From: Roseicella aerolata
Lineage (GTDB): Bacteria; Pseudomonadota; Alphaproteobacteria; Acetobacterales; Acetobacteraceae
NCBI RefSeq assembly: GCF_020523605.1
Contig: NZ_JAJAQI010000001.1
Span: 1-64,000 of the forward strand
Reading direction: 5' to 3'
Length of the DNA stretch: 64,000 nt
Positions 7,495 through 16,156 of this stretch are shown here, in pieces; the first letter of the stretch is position 1; every line of letters starts with the position of its first letter. The notes below the pieces were generated by a model, which saw nothing but the letters and a program-made list of their open reading frames with translations, was not told where the DNA came from and did no database searches. A program made the translations under genes and the position numbers.

Positions 7495-9012
7495 GTGCTG
7501 GCTCGGCAGGAAGCGCCACCGGAAAGGCCCGACCTGTCCACCGCCCTGGAGGCCGGCCCCGGGACGCCGCTGGAGCGCGCCGTGCATGCGGCCCTGGCCG
7601 GGCTCGGCACCACCACGGGCGTCGCGTTGCTGGCCGAGGGCCGGGAGGCCTTCGCCCTCCGCGCCGCCGCGGCGCGCGCGGCGGGCCGCAGCCTCGACCT
7701 GCAATACTATCTCTGGCATGGCGACCTGACCGGCCGGCTGCTGGCGCAGGAGGTGCTGCGCGCGGCCGATCGCGGCGTGCGCGTGCGCATGCTGCTCGAC
7801 GACGTCTTCGCGCTGGGGCAGGAGCGCACGCTAGCCGCGCTCGACGCGCATCCGGGCATCGAGGTGCGGTTGTTCAACGGCACGCGCTGGCGCGCCTTCG
7901 GGCGGCTCGGCTATGCGCTGGAGATGCTGCTGGGCGGCTGGCACCTGAACCGGCGCATGCACAACAAGGCCTGGATCGCCGATGGGCGGCTGGCCGTCAC
8001 CGGCGGGCGCAACCTGGCGGACGAATATTTCGACGCCGCCGAGGAGTTCAACTTCCGCGACCTGGACGTGCTGCTCGCCGGTGCCGCGGCGGCGCAGGCG
8101 ACGGCGGTGTTCGAGCGCTACTGGCGCAGCCCCTTTGTCCGCTGCGCCGGCGAGGTCAGCGCGGCGCAATCCGCCCGCGGCGGGCTGCCCGCCCTGCGAG
8201 GCAAGCTCGCCGCCGCGACGGCGGCCCCCGAGGCCCGCGCCTTCCTGGCGGAATCGCCGGAGGGGGAGGACCTGGCGGCCTGCCTGGATGGCCGTCTCGT
8301 GCCGGTGCCGGAGGCGGCGATCCGCGTTGTCGCCGACCCGCCGGCCAAGGCGCGGCGGGGCCTGGGCGCGCGCCGCCGGGCGCGGGCCGCCGGGGGCATC
8401 GGGCCGGAGGCGGCCGATGCGCTGCGCACCGCGAAGCGGGAGGCGCTGCTGATCTCGCCCTATTTCGTCCCCGGCAAGGCCGGGCTCGCGCTGCTGCTCG
8501 GCCTGGTGCGGCGCGGGGTGCGGGTCTCGGTGGTGACGAACTCGCTTGCCGCGACCGATGTGGTCGCGGTGCATGGCGGCTACGCCCGCTACCGCCGCGC
8601 CCTGCTCAAGGGTGGCATCGAACTCTTCGAGCTGAAGCCGAGCGGCGAGGAGCCGGCGAGCATGTTCGGCTCCCGCGGGGCCAGCCTGCACACCAAGGCC
8701 TTCGTGGTGGACGGGAGGCTGGTCTGCGTCGGCTCCTTCAACCTCGACCCGCGCTCGGCGGCGCTGAACACGGAGATGGGCGTCTTCGTGAAGAACCCCA
8801 CCCTGGCGCGGGCGCTGCGGGCGGAGCATGCGCGCCTGGCGGACCCGGTGCGAAGCTGGCGCGTGACGCTGGAGGAGGGCCGCCTGACCTGGACCGGCGG
8901 TATCGCGCCGGGCGGCGAGGCGCCGGCCGGGCGGCGGGAGCCGGGCGCCTCCCTCCGGCGCCGCTTCCTGGCCGGGCTGGTCCGCCTGCTGCCGATCGAG
9001 GAACAGCTCTGA
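7495..9012 (+). CDS. Phospholipase D-like / cardiolipin synthase-like protein
   Basis: This 505-residue protein has two HKD motifs: HNKAWIADGRLAVTGGRN (His156) and HTKAFVVDGRLVCVGSFN (His399). Each is followed by Asp and a Gly-Gly/Ser-Asn turn as expected for PLD enzymes. The arrangement fits ClsC-type cardiolipin synthases or related phosphatidyltransferases. There is no N-terminal membrane segment or signal peptide. Residues 265-310 form an Arg/Ala-rich insert between the halves. The GTG at 7495 is chosen because CGGAGGG ends about 6 bases upstream; an in-frame TTG at 7480 has a poorly spaced site. The C-terminus FLAGLVRLLPIEEQL is typical of bacterial PLD-like synthases. The substrate is not determined by the sequence. 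Confidence 0.88.
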   Translation: MLARQEAPPERPDLSTALEAGPGTPLERAVHAALAGLGTTTGVALLAEGREAFALRAAAARAAGRSLDLQYYLWHGDLTGRLLAQEVLRAADRGVRVRMLLDDVFALGQERTLAALDAHPGIEVRLFNGTRWRAFGRLGYALEMLLGGWHLNRRMHNKAWIADGRLAVTGGRNLADEYFDAAEEFNFRDLDVLLAGAAAAQATAVFERYWRSPFVRCAGEVSAAQSARGGLPALRGKLAAATAAPEARAFLAESPEGEDLAACLDGRLVPVPEAAIRVVADPPAKARRGLGARRRARAAGGIGPEAADALRTAKREALLISPYFVPGKAGLALLLGLVRRGVRVSVVTNSLAATDVVAVHGGYARYRRALLKGGIELFELKPSGEEPASMFGSRGASLHTKAFVVDGRLVCVGSFNLDPRSAALNTEMGVFVKNPTLARALRAEHARLADPVRSWRVTLEEGRLTWTGGIAPGGEAPAGRREPGASLRRRFLAGLVRLLPIEEQL

Positions 9013-9292
9013 GGGCGCATCGGCGTGCCGGCCCGCGCGCCGGTGCGCCGCCGGTCCTTGCCGGAAGGACGACCTCGCGCCCTGGCCGCCACGCCCCCAG
9101 GGTGACCCGCTGGTGACCGCGGACAGGCCCATGCAGGGCCGGCGGAGGCGGGACCTCCCCCAGGCCCTCCTGCCGGCCGGGGGGCGGCGCGCAAACCAGG
9201 GGTGGCGCCGGGCGTCTTCCCCCTGGCTGGCGCAGGCGCCGGGGGCTTCGGCCCTCCCTGTCGTCACGGCCGGCGACAGGGGGAAGGGCAGG

Positions 9293-10471
9293 ATGGGAAC
9301 GGCTTATCGCTTCGGGATCGAGGAGGAGTACTTCCTCGCTGATGCGGCCACGCGCGGCACGCCCGAAGGCGCGGCGCTGGACGCCTTCCACGCCGCCGCG
9401 AAGACGGAGCTGCCGCGGGTCGAGCGGGAGCTGCTGCGGATGCAGGTGGAAGCCTCCACGCCGCCTTCCGCCGATTGCGGGGAGGCGAGGGCGGTGCTGG
9501 CCGGGCTGCGGGCCGACCTGGCGGGGCTGGCCCGCCGCCACGGCCTGCTCGTCTTCGCCGCCGGCACCCATCCGCTGGCGCAGTGGTCGCGGCAGAGCCA
9601 CACCGAGGCGGAGCGCTACCAGGACTTGGCGCGCGAGCTGCGCCTGCCCGGGCGGCGGAACGTGGTGGGCGGGCTGCATGTGCATGTCGAGGTGCCGCGG
9701 CCCGAGGCGCGGGTGGACCTGATGAACCGGCTGATGCCCTTCCTGCCGCTGCTGCTGGCGCTCTCGGCCTCCTCGCCCTTCTTCGGCTGCCGCGCGACCG
9801 GGCTCGCCGCCTACCGGCTCTGCGTCTTCGGCGAGATGCCGCGCACCGGGCTGCCGGAGCTCTTCGCGGATGCGGCGGATTACGAGCGGCTCGTGGCGGT
9901 GATGACGCGGGCCGGCGCGATCGCCGATGCGAGCTACCTGTGGTGGGTCGTGCGGCCCTCGCTGAAATATCCGACGCTGGAGCTGCGGGTGGCCGACAGT
10001 TGCACCCGGCTGGAGGATGCGCTGGCGCTCGCGGCGCTCTGGCGCTGCCTCGTGCGCCATGCCGACCGGCGGCCGGAGCTGAACCGCGGCATGACAGGCG
10101 CGTCGCGCGCGATTGCCGGCGAGAATCTCTGGCGGGCGCAGCGGGACGGGGTGCGGGCCGTGCTGGTGGAGGAGGCATCCGGCGGGACGGTGACGGTCGC
10201 CGAGCGGCTGGAGGAGGTGCTGGCCCTGGTGGCCGAGGATGCGGAGGCCCTGGGCTGCCGGGCGGAGGCCGAGGCCACCCGCGCGATCCTGCCTGGCACG
10301 AGCGCCGACCGGCAGGTCGCCGTCTTCGAGGCGGCGCGTGCCCGCGGGCTGGAACACGATGCTGCGCTGGCCGAGGTGGTGGACTGGCTTGCCGCGGCGA
10401 CGGCCGACACCTCGCACGGTGCTGCCCGCGGCGGGAATCCGGGACATGGAGCGGATCGCGGGCGGGCTTGA
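9293..10471 (+). CDS. ybdK: Carboxylate-amine ligase, YbdK (glutamate-cysteine ligase type 2) family
   Basis: The 392-residue protein begins MGTAYRFGIEEEYFL, the hallmark of the YbdK/GCS2 family. It also shows RNVVGGLHVHVEV, TLELRVADSC and HGLLVFAAGTHPLA, typical of ATP-dependent carboxylate-amine ligases. E. coli YbdK has weak gamma-glutamylcysteine synthetase activity and its physiological substrate is unclear. With gshB 3 kb upstream, a contribution to glutathione synthesis is possible but is an inference. The ATG at 9293 follows GGGGGAAGGGCAGG, a good ribosome-binding region. An upstream ATG at 9113 would add 60 residues of low-complexity sequence without homology. The C-terminal ~20 residues after AAATAD are low complexity. 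Confidence 0.88.
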   Translation: MGTAYRFGIEEEYFLADAATRGTPEGAALDAFHAAAKTELPRVERELLRMQVEASTPPSADCGEARAVLAGLRADLAGLARRHGLLVFAAGTHPLAQWSRQSHTEAERYQDLARELRLPGRRNVVGGLHVHVEVPRPEARVDLMNRLMPFLPLLLALSASSPFFGCRATGLAAYRLCVFGEMPRTGLPELFADAADYERLVAVMTRAGAIADASYLWWVVRPSLKYPTLELRVADSCTRLEDALALAALWRCLVRHADRRPELNRGMTGASRAIAGENLWRAQRDGVRAVLVEEASGGTVTVAERLEEVLALVAEDAEALGCRAEAEATRAILPGTSADRQVAVFEAARARGLEHDAALAEVVDWLAAATADTSHGAARGGNPGHGADRGRA

Positions 10472-10556
10472 ACGGGGCACCCGGCTGAGGTCGCGACGCA
10501 AGCTCAGCAGGGACCCCGTCGCCCGGGCGCGTGAAGCTGCCCGCGAGACAAAGGAC

Positions 10557-10599
10557 CGCAGCGGATCGGCGCTCAGGCGTGAAGGCCGGTCCGCTGCGG
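10557..10599. repeat. Type A palindrome
   Basis: An imperfect inverted repeat, CCGCAGCGGATCGGCG...CCGGTCCGCTGCGG, belongs to the type A family (core AGCGGATTGSCGTTCA). It lies between the convergent ybdK-like and ene-reductase genes and could form a transcript-end hairpin. Confidence 0.65.
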
Positions 10600-10633
10600 A
10601 GGGGATGCAGGGGGATGCGGCCCCCCTGCGGGC

Positions 10634-11725
10634 CTATTCCGCGGCCTGGCGCTGCAGCGCCGGGTAGTCCGTGTATCCCCTGGCATCGCCGCCATAGAGC
10701 GTGTCCCGGTCCGGCAGGTTCAGCGGCGCATGGATGCGCAGGCGCTCGACCAGGTCCGGGTTGGCGATGAAGGGCCGGCCGAAGGCGATCAGGTCGGCCT
10801 TGCCCTCGCGCAGCGCCTGTTCCGCCAGCGCCAGGTCGTAGCCGTTATTGGCGATATAGGCACCGTTGAAGGCGCGCCGCAGCGCCTGGAAATCGAAGGG
10901 CGCGTGGTCGCGCGCACCGCCCGTCGCGCCCTCCACCACATGCAGATAGGCGGGGTTGAAGCGGTCGAGCTGCGCGACGGCATGGCCGAACAGCGCCTGC
11001 GGGTCGCTGTCGGCGATGTCGTTGGCGGGCGAGACCGGGGAGAGGCGGATGCCGACGCGCTCGCCGCCCCAGACCCGCGTCACCGCCTCGGTCACCTCCA
11101 GCAGGAACCGCGCGCGGTTCTCGATGCTGCCGCCATAGCGGTCGGTGCGGAGGTTGGTCCCGTCGCGCAGGAACTGGTCGATCAGGTAGCCATTCGCGGC
11201 GTGGATCTCGACGCCGTCGAAGCCGGCGCGCTGCGCGTTCTCGGCGGCGCGGCGGAAGTCGGCGACGATGCCGGGGATCTCGTCCGTCTCCAGCGCGCGC
11301 GGCGTCGGATGGGGCTGGAAGCCGGCCTCGGTGAAGGCCTGGCCGGCAGGGCGCAGGGCGGAGGGGGCGACGGGCAGCGCGCCGCCGGGCTGCAGGCTCT
11401 CATGCGAGATGCGGCCGACATGCCAGAGCTGCAGGACGATCCGCCCGCCCGCCGCGTGCACGGCGTCGGTGACGCGCTTCCAGCCCTCGACCTGCGCCTC
11501 GTCATGGATGCCGGGGGTATAGGCATAGCCCTGCGCCTGGGCGGAGACCTGGGTCGCCTCGGCGATGATCAGGCCGGCGGAGGCGCGCTGGGCGTAGTAT
11601 TCGGCGTTCATCGGGCCGGGAATGCCGCGGCTGCCCGTGCGGCTGCGGGTCAGCGGCGCCATGACGATGCGGTTGGGAAGCGTCAGCGGGCCCAGGCGGG
11701 CCGGCTGGAACAGGTTGGCGGACAT
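10634..11725 (-). CDS. Old yellow enzyme family alkene reductase
   Basis: A flavin (FMN) dependent NAD(P)H oxidoreductase that reduces activated C=C bonds (enoates, nitro compounds, NemA-like). It has 363 residues, the usual OYE length. Visible features are the N-terminal LFQPARLGPLTLPNRIVMAPLTR, the active-site segment FDGVEIHAANGYLIDQFLRD with substrate-binding His/Asn, NLRTDRYGGSIENRARFLLEV, and FGRPFIANPDLVERL at the C-terminus. The ATG at 11725 (MSANLFQP) is the natural start; an upstream in-frame ATG at 11755 adds ten residues outside the domain. A 10-bp inverted repeat lies 19-65 bp upstream. Confidence 0.92.
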   Translation of the reverse strand: MSANLFQPARLGPLTLPNRIVMAPLTRSRTGSRGIPGPMNAEYYAQRASAGLIIAEATQVSAQAQGYAYTPGIHDEAQVEGWKRVTDAVHAAGGRIVLQLWHVGRISHESLQPGGALPVAPSALRPAGQAFTEAGFQPHPTPRALETDEIPGIVADFRRAAENAQRAGFDGVEIHAANGYLIDQFLRDGTNLRTDRYGGSIENRARFLLEVTEAVTRVWGGERVGIRLSPVSPANDIADSDPQALFGHAVAQLDRFNPAYLHVVEGATGGARDHAPFDFQALRRAFNGAYIANNGYDLALAEQALREGKADLIAFGRPFIANPDLVERLRIHAPLNLPDRDTLYGGDARGYTDYPALQRQAAE

Positions 11726-11743
11726 GCGGGGGAATCCCATGCT

Positions 11744-11790
11744 GCGGTGCCGCAAGCGGCGTTGCCCGCAAGCTGGTACCGCGGCACCGC
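11744..11790. promoter_or_regulatory. Inverted repeat upstream of the ene-reductase gene (candidate operator)
   Basis: GCGGTGCCGC (11744-11753) and its exact complement GCGGCACCGC (11781-11790) flank a 27-base spacer, beginning 19 bp upstream of the start codon at 11725. OYE genes are frequently controlled by TetR- or MarR-type repressors, but no such regulator gene is adjacent. It could equally form a leader hairpin. Confidence 0.3.
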
Positions 11791-11873
11791 CCGGCCAAGG
11801 CAGCGCGCCGCATGTCCGACATTCAGCCGGTGAATGGAAACCGGTGGTGCTTCAACCGCTGCGCGCCGCCACC

Positions 11874-11907
11874 GCGGATCGGCGTTCGAGGCTGAGCGCC
11901 GATCCGC
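11874..11907. repeat. Type A palindrome
   Basis: A perfect 11-bp inverted repeat, GCGGATCGGCG / CGCCGATCCGC, separated by 12 bases. It belongs to the type A family and lies just beyond the 3' end of the alanine dehydrogenase gene. Confidence 0.7.
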
Positions 11908-11932
11908 CCTGGCCTTTGTTGTCCGGGCGGAT

Positions 11933-13069
11933 TCACGCCCCCGGGCGTTTCCGCTCCGCGGCGATCTGCTCCCAGGGCAGGACCTCCCGCCCCAGCGCCT
12001 GCGCCACTGCCGGATGGGTGATCCGCCCGGCATGCACGTTCAGCCCCTGCGCCAGATGCGGGTTCTCCGCCAGCGCGCGCGGGAAGCCCTTGCCGGCAAG
12101 CTGCAGGGTGAAGGGCAGCGTCGCGTTGTTGAGCGCGACGGCGCTGGTGCGCGCGACGGCGCCTGGCATGTTCGTCACGCAGTAATGCACCACGCCATCC
12201 ACCAGATAGGTCGGCTCGGCATGGGTGGTGGGGCGGGAGGTCTCGAAGCAGCCGCCCTGGTCGATCGCCACGTCGACCAGCACCGACCCTGGCCGCATGC
12301 GCCCGACCATCGCCCGCGTGACCAGCTTCGGCGCCGCCGCGCCCGGCACCAGCACGGCGCCGATGACGAGATCGGCCTCGGTCACCGCCTGCTCCACCGA
12401 TTCCGAGGTGGCGAAGAGGGTGGCGACGGCGCCGGCGAATTCCCGGTCCAGCGCATCCAGCACGCGCGGGTTGCGGTCCAGCACCGTGACGCGCGCCCGC
12501 ATGCCGGCGGCGATGCGCGCCGCATTCGATCCGACCACGCCGCCGCCCAGCACTGCGACCCGGGCCGGCGGCACGCCCGGCACGCCCGAGAGCAGGATGC
12601 CGGCGCCGCCGGCCTCCTTCTCCAGGCAGCGGGCGCCGACCTGCACCGCCATGCGGCCGGCCACCTCGCTCATCGGCGCCAGCAGCGGCAGGCCGCCCTG
12701 CGGGTCCGTCACCGTCTCATAGGCCAGGGCGGTGCAGCCGCTCGCCATCAGCCCCTCCGCCTGGTCGGGGTCGGGGGCGAGGTGGAGATAGGTGAAGAGG
12801 ATCTGGCCCGGCCGGAGCTGCCGCCATTCCTGCGGCTGCGGCTCCTTCACCTTCACCACCAGCCCGGCCTGGGCGAAGACGGCTGCGGCATCGGGGGCGA
12901 TGGCGGCGCCGGCCGCCGCATAGGCCGCGTCCGGGAAGCCGATGCCGGCGCCCGCGCCGGTCTCGACCAGGACCTGATGGCCCTGCGCCACCAGTTCCCG
13001 TACCGAGGCGGGGGTGAGCCCCACCCGGTATTCGTGGACCTTCACCTCCTTCGGGACGCCGACCAGCAT
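11933..13069 (-). CDS. ald: Alanine dehydrogenase
   Basis: It catalyses NAD-dependent oxidative deamination of L-alanine to pyruvate and ammonia. The 378-residue length is close to the usual ~371. The N-terminus [20 protein letters not shown] carries the substrate-binding Arg and the typical [13 protein letters not shown] contains the conserved Lys, YLHLAPD the catalytic His, [14 protein letters not shown] the Rossmann NAD motif, and [22 protein letters not shown] the conserved Asp region. The start follows closely on the 5' side of the coiled-coil gene (19 bp from its stop), so the two are probably cotranscribed, with ald distal. Confidence 0.94.
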   Translation of the reverse strand: MLVGVPKEVKVHEYRVGLTPASVRELVAQGHQVLVETGAGAGIGFPDAAYAAAGAAIAPDAAAVFAQAGLVVKVKEPQPQEWRQLRPGQILFTYLHLAPDPDQAEGLMASGCTALAYETVTDPQGGLPLLAPMSEVAGRMAVQVGARCLEKEAGGAGILLSGVPGVPPARVAVLGGGVVGSNAARIAAGMRARVTVLDRNPRVLDALDREFAGAVATLFATSESVEQAVTEADLVIGAVLVPGAAAPKLVTRAMVGRMRPGSVLVDVAIDQGGCFETSRPTTHAEPTYLVDGVVHYCVTNMPGAVARTSAVALNNATLPFTLQLAGKGFPRALAENPHLAQGLNVHAGRITHPAVAQALGREVLPWEQIAAERKRPGA

Positions 13070-13088
13070 CGTCTCTCCCCTGCGCTAT

Positions 13089-14168
13089 TCAGGCCCCCCG
13101 GCGCGGCCGCGCCGGTCCGGCCCGCTCGCCCCCGGCCACCAGGCGGTTCGACATCCGCAGCAGCTCGGCGCGGATCTCGTCCCCGGCGAAGGGAAGCACG
13201 TCCGGCAGGCTCAGTTTCGTCAACTCATCGAAAAGCTGGTCTGTGCGGCGCAACCTGCGTGCGAGGTCCTGCGTGACGCGCACCGTCTCGTGCGTGTTGC
13301 GCGCCAGCGCCAGGTCGGCGCGCGTCCGGGACACCGCCTGGCCCAGGCGCTGCAGCTTCTGCCTGAACCGTTCCTGCGCGATGGCGATGGCCGCGAGAGC
13401 GTTGCGCTGCGCCGCCTCATTCGCATCCAGCAGCGCCCGGCGCGCCGCGTCGCGCTCGCCGGAGCGAAGCTTCGCCGTCTCCCGCAGCAGCGCGCGGGTT
13501 TCCGCCTGGCGGGCCTGGATGGCGGGGACATGCTCTTCCCGGATGCGGGCCACCACCTGTTCCTGCACGGCCAGCAGCGTCTCCAGGAACAGCACGGCAT
13601 AGCCGTAGTAGCGCGCCACCGCCTCCGGCTCCGGACGGTCCGGCAGCAGGGATTCCAGCGTGCGCATCACCTCCCGCAAGCTGGCCACGCTGGCGATCAG
13701 CGCGATGTCGTCATCGCCGCCCGGCAGCAGCGCCAGTGCTTCGAGCTGCTCGGCGGTCAGCGGCACCTCTGCCGCGGCGAAGGCGTCCCGCAGCCCGTCC
13801 CGGGCGAGGTCGAGGGCATGGTCCGCCGCCGCCACCGCCTCGGCCGCGCGTTGCGCTTCGGGGTCCCAGGCGGGGGGCCGGGCGCCCGCCTGCTCGCGCA
13901 GCAGCATCTCGGCCGCCTGGGCATCGCGCAGCGCGGCCTCGGCGGCGCGCAGCCGGTCGCGCGCGGCGACCAGCGGCCCGGCCTGCAGCAGCGCGATCAT
14001 CTCGCGCCGCAGCGCCTCCAGGTCGCGCCCGGCCCTGGCCTGGTCGCGGCCGAACCAGCGCCGCTCCGGCAGCCTGTCCCGCTCCGCCCGCAGATCCTCG
14101 ATCCGGCGGGCGAGGGCGATGGCCTTCGCCTCCCTCGGCGGCTCGGGGCGCGAGAAGGGCCAGATCAT
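13089..14168 (-). CDS. Coiled-coil hypothetical protein
   Basis: A 359-residue, Ala/Arg/Glu/Leu-rich protein with no membrane segment. Long heptad-like helices run from residue ~10 to ~340 (for example IEDLRAERDRLPERRW, RLRAAEAALRDAQAAEMLL and RQKLQRLGQAVSRTRADLAL). The only non-helical start is the MIWPFSRPEPP tip. The ATG at 14166-14168 has GGAGGA about 9 bases upstream, which fixes the start. I do not recognise a named family. It may be a structural or scaffolding protein; 19 bp separate it from ald, so it probably shares that transcript. The sequence does not indicate what it binds. Confidence 0.7.
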   Translation of the reverse strand: MIWPFSRPEPPREAKAIALARRIEDLRAERDRLPERRWFGRDQARAGRDLEALRREMIALLQAGPLVAARDRLRAAEAALRDAQAAEMLLREQAGARPPAWDPEAQRAAEAVAAADHALDLARDGLRDAFAAAEVPLTAEQLEALALLPGGDDDIALIASVASLREVMRTLESLLPDRPEPEAVARYYGYAVLFLETLLAVQEQVVARIREEHVPAIQARQAETRALLRETAKLRSGERDAARRALLDANEAAQRNALAAIAIAQERFRQKLQRLGQAVSRTRADLALARNTHETVRVTQDLARRLRRTDQLFDELTKLSLPDVLPFAGDEIRAELLRMSNRLVAGGERAGPARPRRGA

Positions 14169-14303
14169 CCCTGCGAGTCCTCCGCGCCGGTCAGGCGGCA
14201 GAAGTGCCGGCAAGGCCCGGCCCGGTGCAAGGCCGCATGGGGCTGGCGGCGGGCAGGCCGATTCAGACTTCCGTGCTGATCGTCCTCCGCCCGTCGGGCC
14301 GCG

Positions 14304-14657
14304 TCACTCGACCGGCAGGAAGATGAACACCACGGCCGCGACCAGGCAGCCCATGGCGGCGAGGTAGGTCCAGCGCAGCGGCTCCCCCAGCACCAGCACG
14401 CTGAAGCCGGCGAAGACCGAGAGGGTGATGACCTCCTGCATCACCTTGAGCTGCTGGCCGGTATAGAGGCCGGAGCCGTAGCCGATGCGGTTCGCCGGCA
14501 CGGCCAGGCAGTACTCGAAGAAGGCGATCCCCCAGGAGATCAGGATGGCCAGCCAGAGCGGCCAGGCCGGGCGCTTCAGATGGCCATACCAGGCCCAGGT
14601 CATGAGGACATTGCTGCCGATCAGCAGCAGGGGCGGCAGCACATGGCTGGGGAGCAT
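14304..14657 (-). CDS. DUF486 / DMT-superfamily small membrane protein
   Basis: A 117-residue protein with four hydrophobic segments: LPPLLLIGSNVLMTWAWYG, then PLWLAILISWGIAFFEYCLA, VITLSVFAGFSVLVLGEPL, and WTYLAAMGCLVAAVVFIFLPV. The central ANRIGYGSGLYTGQQLKVMQ is highly typical of DUF486. The family is related to small drug/metabolite transporters, and substrates are unknown. The ATG at 14655-14657 begins the first membrane segment. The longer upstream frame is low complexity and is excluded. Confidence 0.85.
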   Translation of the reverse strand: MLPSHVLPPLLLIGSNVLMTWAWYGHLKRPAWPLWLAILISWGIAFFEYCLAVPANRIGYGSGLYTGQQLKVMQEVITLSVFAGFSVLVLGEPLRWTYLAAMGCLVAAVVFIFLPVE

Positions 14658-15045
14658 CGCAATCCTCCGATGGGGCCGCGCACCATGCGCCCGCGCCGCG
14701 GGCGCGCAAGCGCCGGCGCGGCGCGCAGGCGGTGTCACGCCGGCCATGACGGCGTGACGCGTCCCCAGCCTCCGCCTGCCCAGCCTTTGCAAGGCGGAGG
14801 TGCAAGGCGGAGGCCATCTTTCCGGCGGTCCGCTCCGGCGCCTGCCGGGCCGCCCGCATGCCCGTCGCGGGCCGGCCAGTCCCCCTGGGGGCCGCGGCGC
14901 GGGATCACCGGGCGAGCGGGACCCCGATGGAGCAGAGCTTTGTTGACAGCCGGCGAGGCGGGCGCAGGCTTGCCCTCGCGGCCGGGCGGATGGGGCTTCC
15001 CCCGGCCGCGCAAGAACGAAAAAGGCCCCCGGGGAGGATCACCGC
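14658..15045. other. 388-bp intergenic region with a long inverted repeat
   Basis: This divergent gap separates DUF486 (minus) from the Bug receptor gene (plus). It holds a 25-bp palindrome, GTCACGCCG / CGGCGTGAC with a 7-base spacer (14734-14758), and a tandem 12-bp repeat TGCAAGGCGGAG (about 14787-14810). A strong GGGGAGGATC ribosome-binding site lies just before the TTG at 15046. No coding region is supported. Confidence 0.5.
14734..14758. promoter_or_regulatory. 25-bp palindrome, candidate operator
   Basis: Perfect 9-bp arms GTCACGCCG and CGGCGTGAC surround GCCATGA. The site lies 77 bp upstream of the DUF486 start and about 290 bp upstream of the Bug gene. It does not match the A, B or R repeat families found elsewhere in the window. 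A dimeric regulator could bind it, but no regulator gene is adjacent. Confidence 0.3.
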
Positions 15046-16020
15046 TTGAAGCGTCGCGCACTCATCGGCGGGCTGCTGGCCGCGCCTGCCATCCCGCGGC
15101 CTGCACCGGCCCAGGACGGCGCCTGGCCCGCCCGCCCGATCCGCCTGCTCGTCGGCTGGCCGCCGGGCGGGTCGGTCGACATCCTCGCCCGCATCCTGCA
15201 GCCGCGGCTGCAGGCCGTGCTCGGGCAGCCCGTGGTGGTGGAGAACCGGCCCGGCGCGACCGGCTCCGTCGGCGCGGCGGAGGCCGCGCGGTCCCCGGCG
15301 GATGGCCATACCTGGCTCGTCGTGGTCGACAGCCACGCCATCATCCCCTCGATCATGCGGCTGCCCTACGACACGCGGCGGGACTTCGTGCCGGTGACCC
15401 TGATCGGGCGCGGCCCGCTGGTCGTCACCTCGCACCCCTCGACCGCCTGGCGGAGCTTCCCGGACCTGGTGGCGATGGCGCGCGAGCAGCGGCCCGGAGC
15501 CATCACCTACGCGACAGCCGGCATCGGCACGATGATGCATGTGGCCATGGTGCAGCTCTGCAACCACGCGGGCATCCAGCTGACGCATGTCCCCTACCGG
15601 GGGGGCGCGCCCGCGCTGCAGGATGCGCTGGCGGGCCAGGTGCCGCTCTTCGTCACCAACGCGCCCGTCGGCGGGCCGCATGTGCGCAGCGGTGCCCTGA
15701 AGGGTCTCGGCGTGACGACGCGGGCGCCCTGGCGGGATCTGCCCGGCGTCCCGAGCTTCCATGAGCTGGGCTTCGATGGCTACGAGGCGCCGACCTGGTG
15801 GGGCGTCTTCGCGCCGGCGGGCGTGCCGGCCGAGATCACGCGGCGCATGGAGACGGAGCTGGCGGGGATCCTCGCCGAACCCGAGGTGCGGAAGCGGGTC
15901 GAGGCGCAGGGGATGGACGTGCTGGCCGTATCGGGTGACGGCTTCGCCTCCTTCGTGGAGAGCGAGATGGACCGGTGGGCGCGCGTCGTCCGCGAGAACA
16001 ACATCCGCGTCGATGGCTGA
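15046..16020 (+). CDS. Tripartite tricarboxylate transporter receptor (Bug family) protein
   Basis: A periplasmic solute-binding protein of the TTT (TctC/Bug) type, 324 residues. It has a signal peptide, MKRRALIGGLLAAPAIPRPAPAQ, which could also be read as twin-arginine-like. The mature part starts WPARPIRLLVGWPPGGSVDILAR, followed by VVVENRPGATGSVGAAEAARSPADGHT, GVTTRAPWRDLPGVPSFHE and APAGVPAEITRRM, all classic Bug motifs. Ligands of the family are usually carboxylates. No tctA or tctB membrane genes are nearby, so it is an orphan receptor, as is common in Acetobacteraceae and Burkholderiales. The TTG at 15046 is supported by GGGGAGGA 8 bases upstream. Confidence 0.9.
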   Translation: MKRRALIGGLLAAPAIPRPAPAQDGAWPARPIRLLVGWPPGGSVDILARILQPRLQAVLGQPVVVENRPGATGSVGAAEAARSPADGHTWLVVVDSHAIIPSIMRLPYDTRRDFVPVTLIGRGPLVVTSHPSTAWRSFPDLVAMAREQRPGAITYATAGIGTMMHVAMVQLCNHAGIQLTHVPYRGGAPALQDALAGQVPLFVTNAPVGGPHVRSGALKGLGVTTRAPWRDLPGVPSFHELGFDGYEAPTWWGVFAPAGVPAEITRRMETELAGILAEPEVRKRVEAQGMDVLAVSGDGFASFVESEMDRWARVVRENNIRVDG

Positions 16021-16156
16021 GCGGCCTTCCGGGCCGCCATCCCTCCCTCTGCGGAACGGGGCCGGTCGGCGGCGGGTCCTGGGCTCCGCCAGCTCGCCTG
16101 GTGTCCCGCCTGTCCACAGCCGGAGGCGCCGGCGCCCCCGGCGCGCAGGCCAGGAT

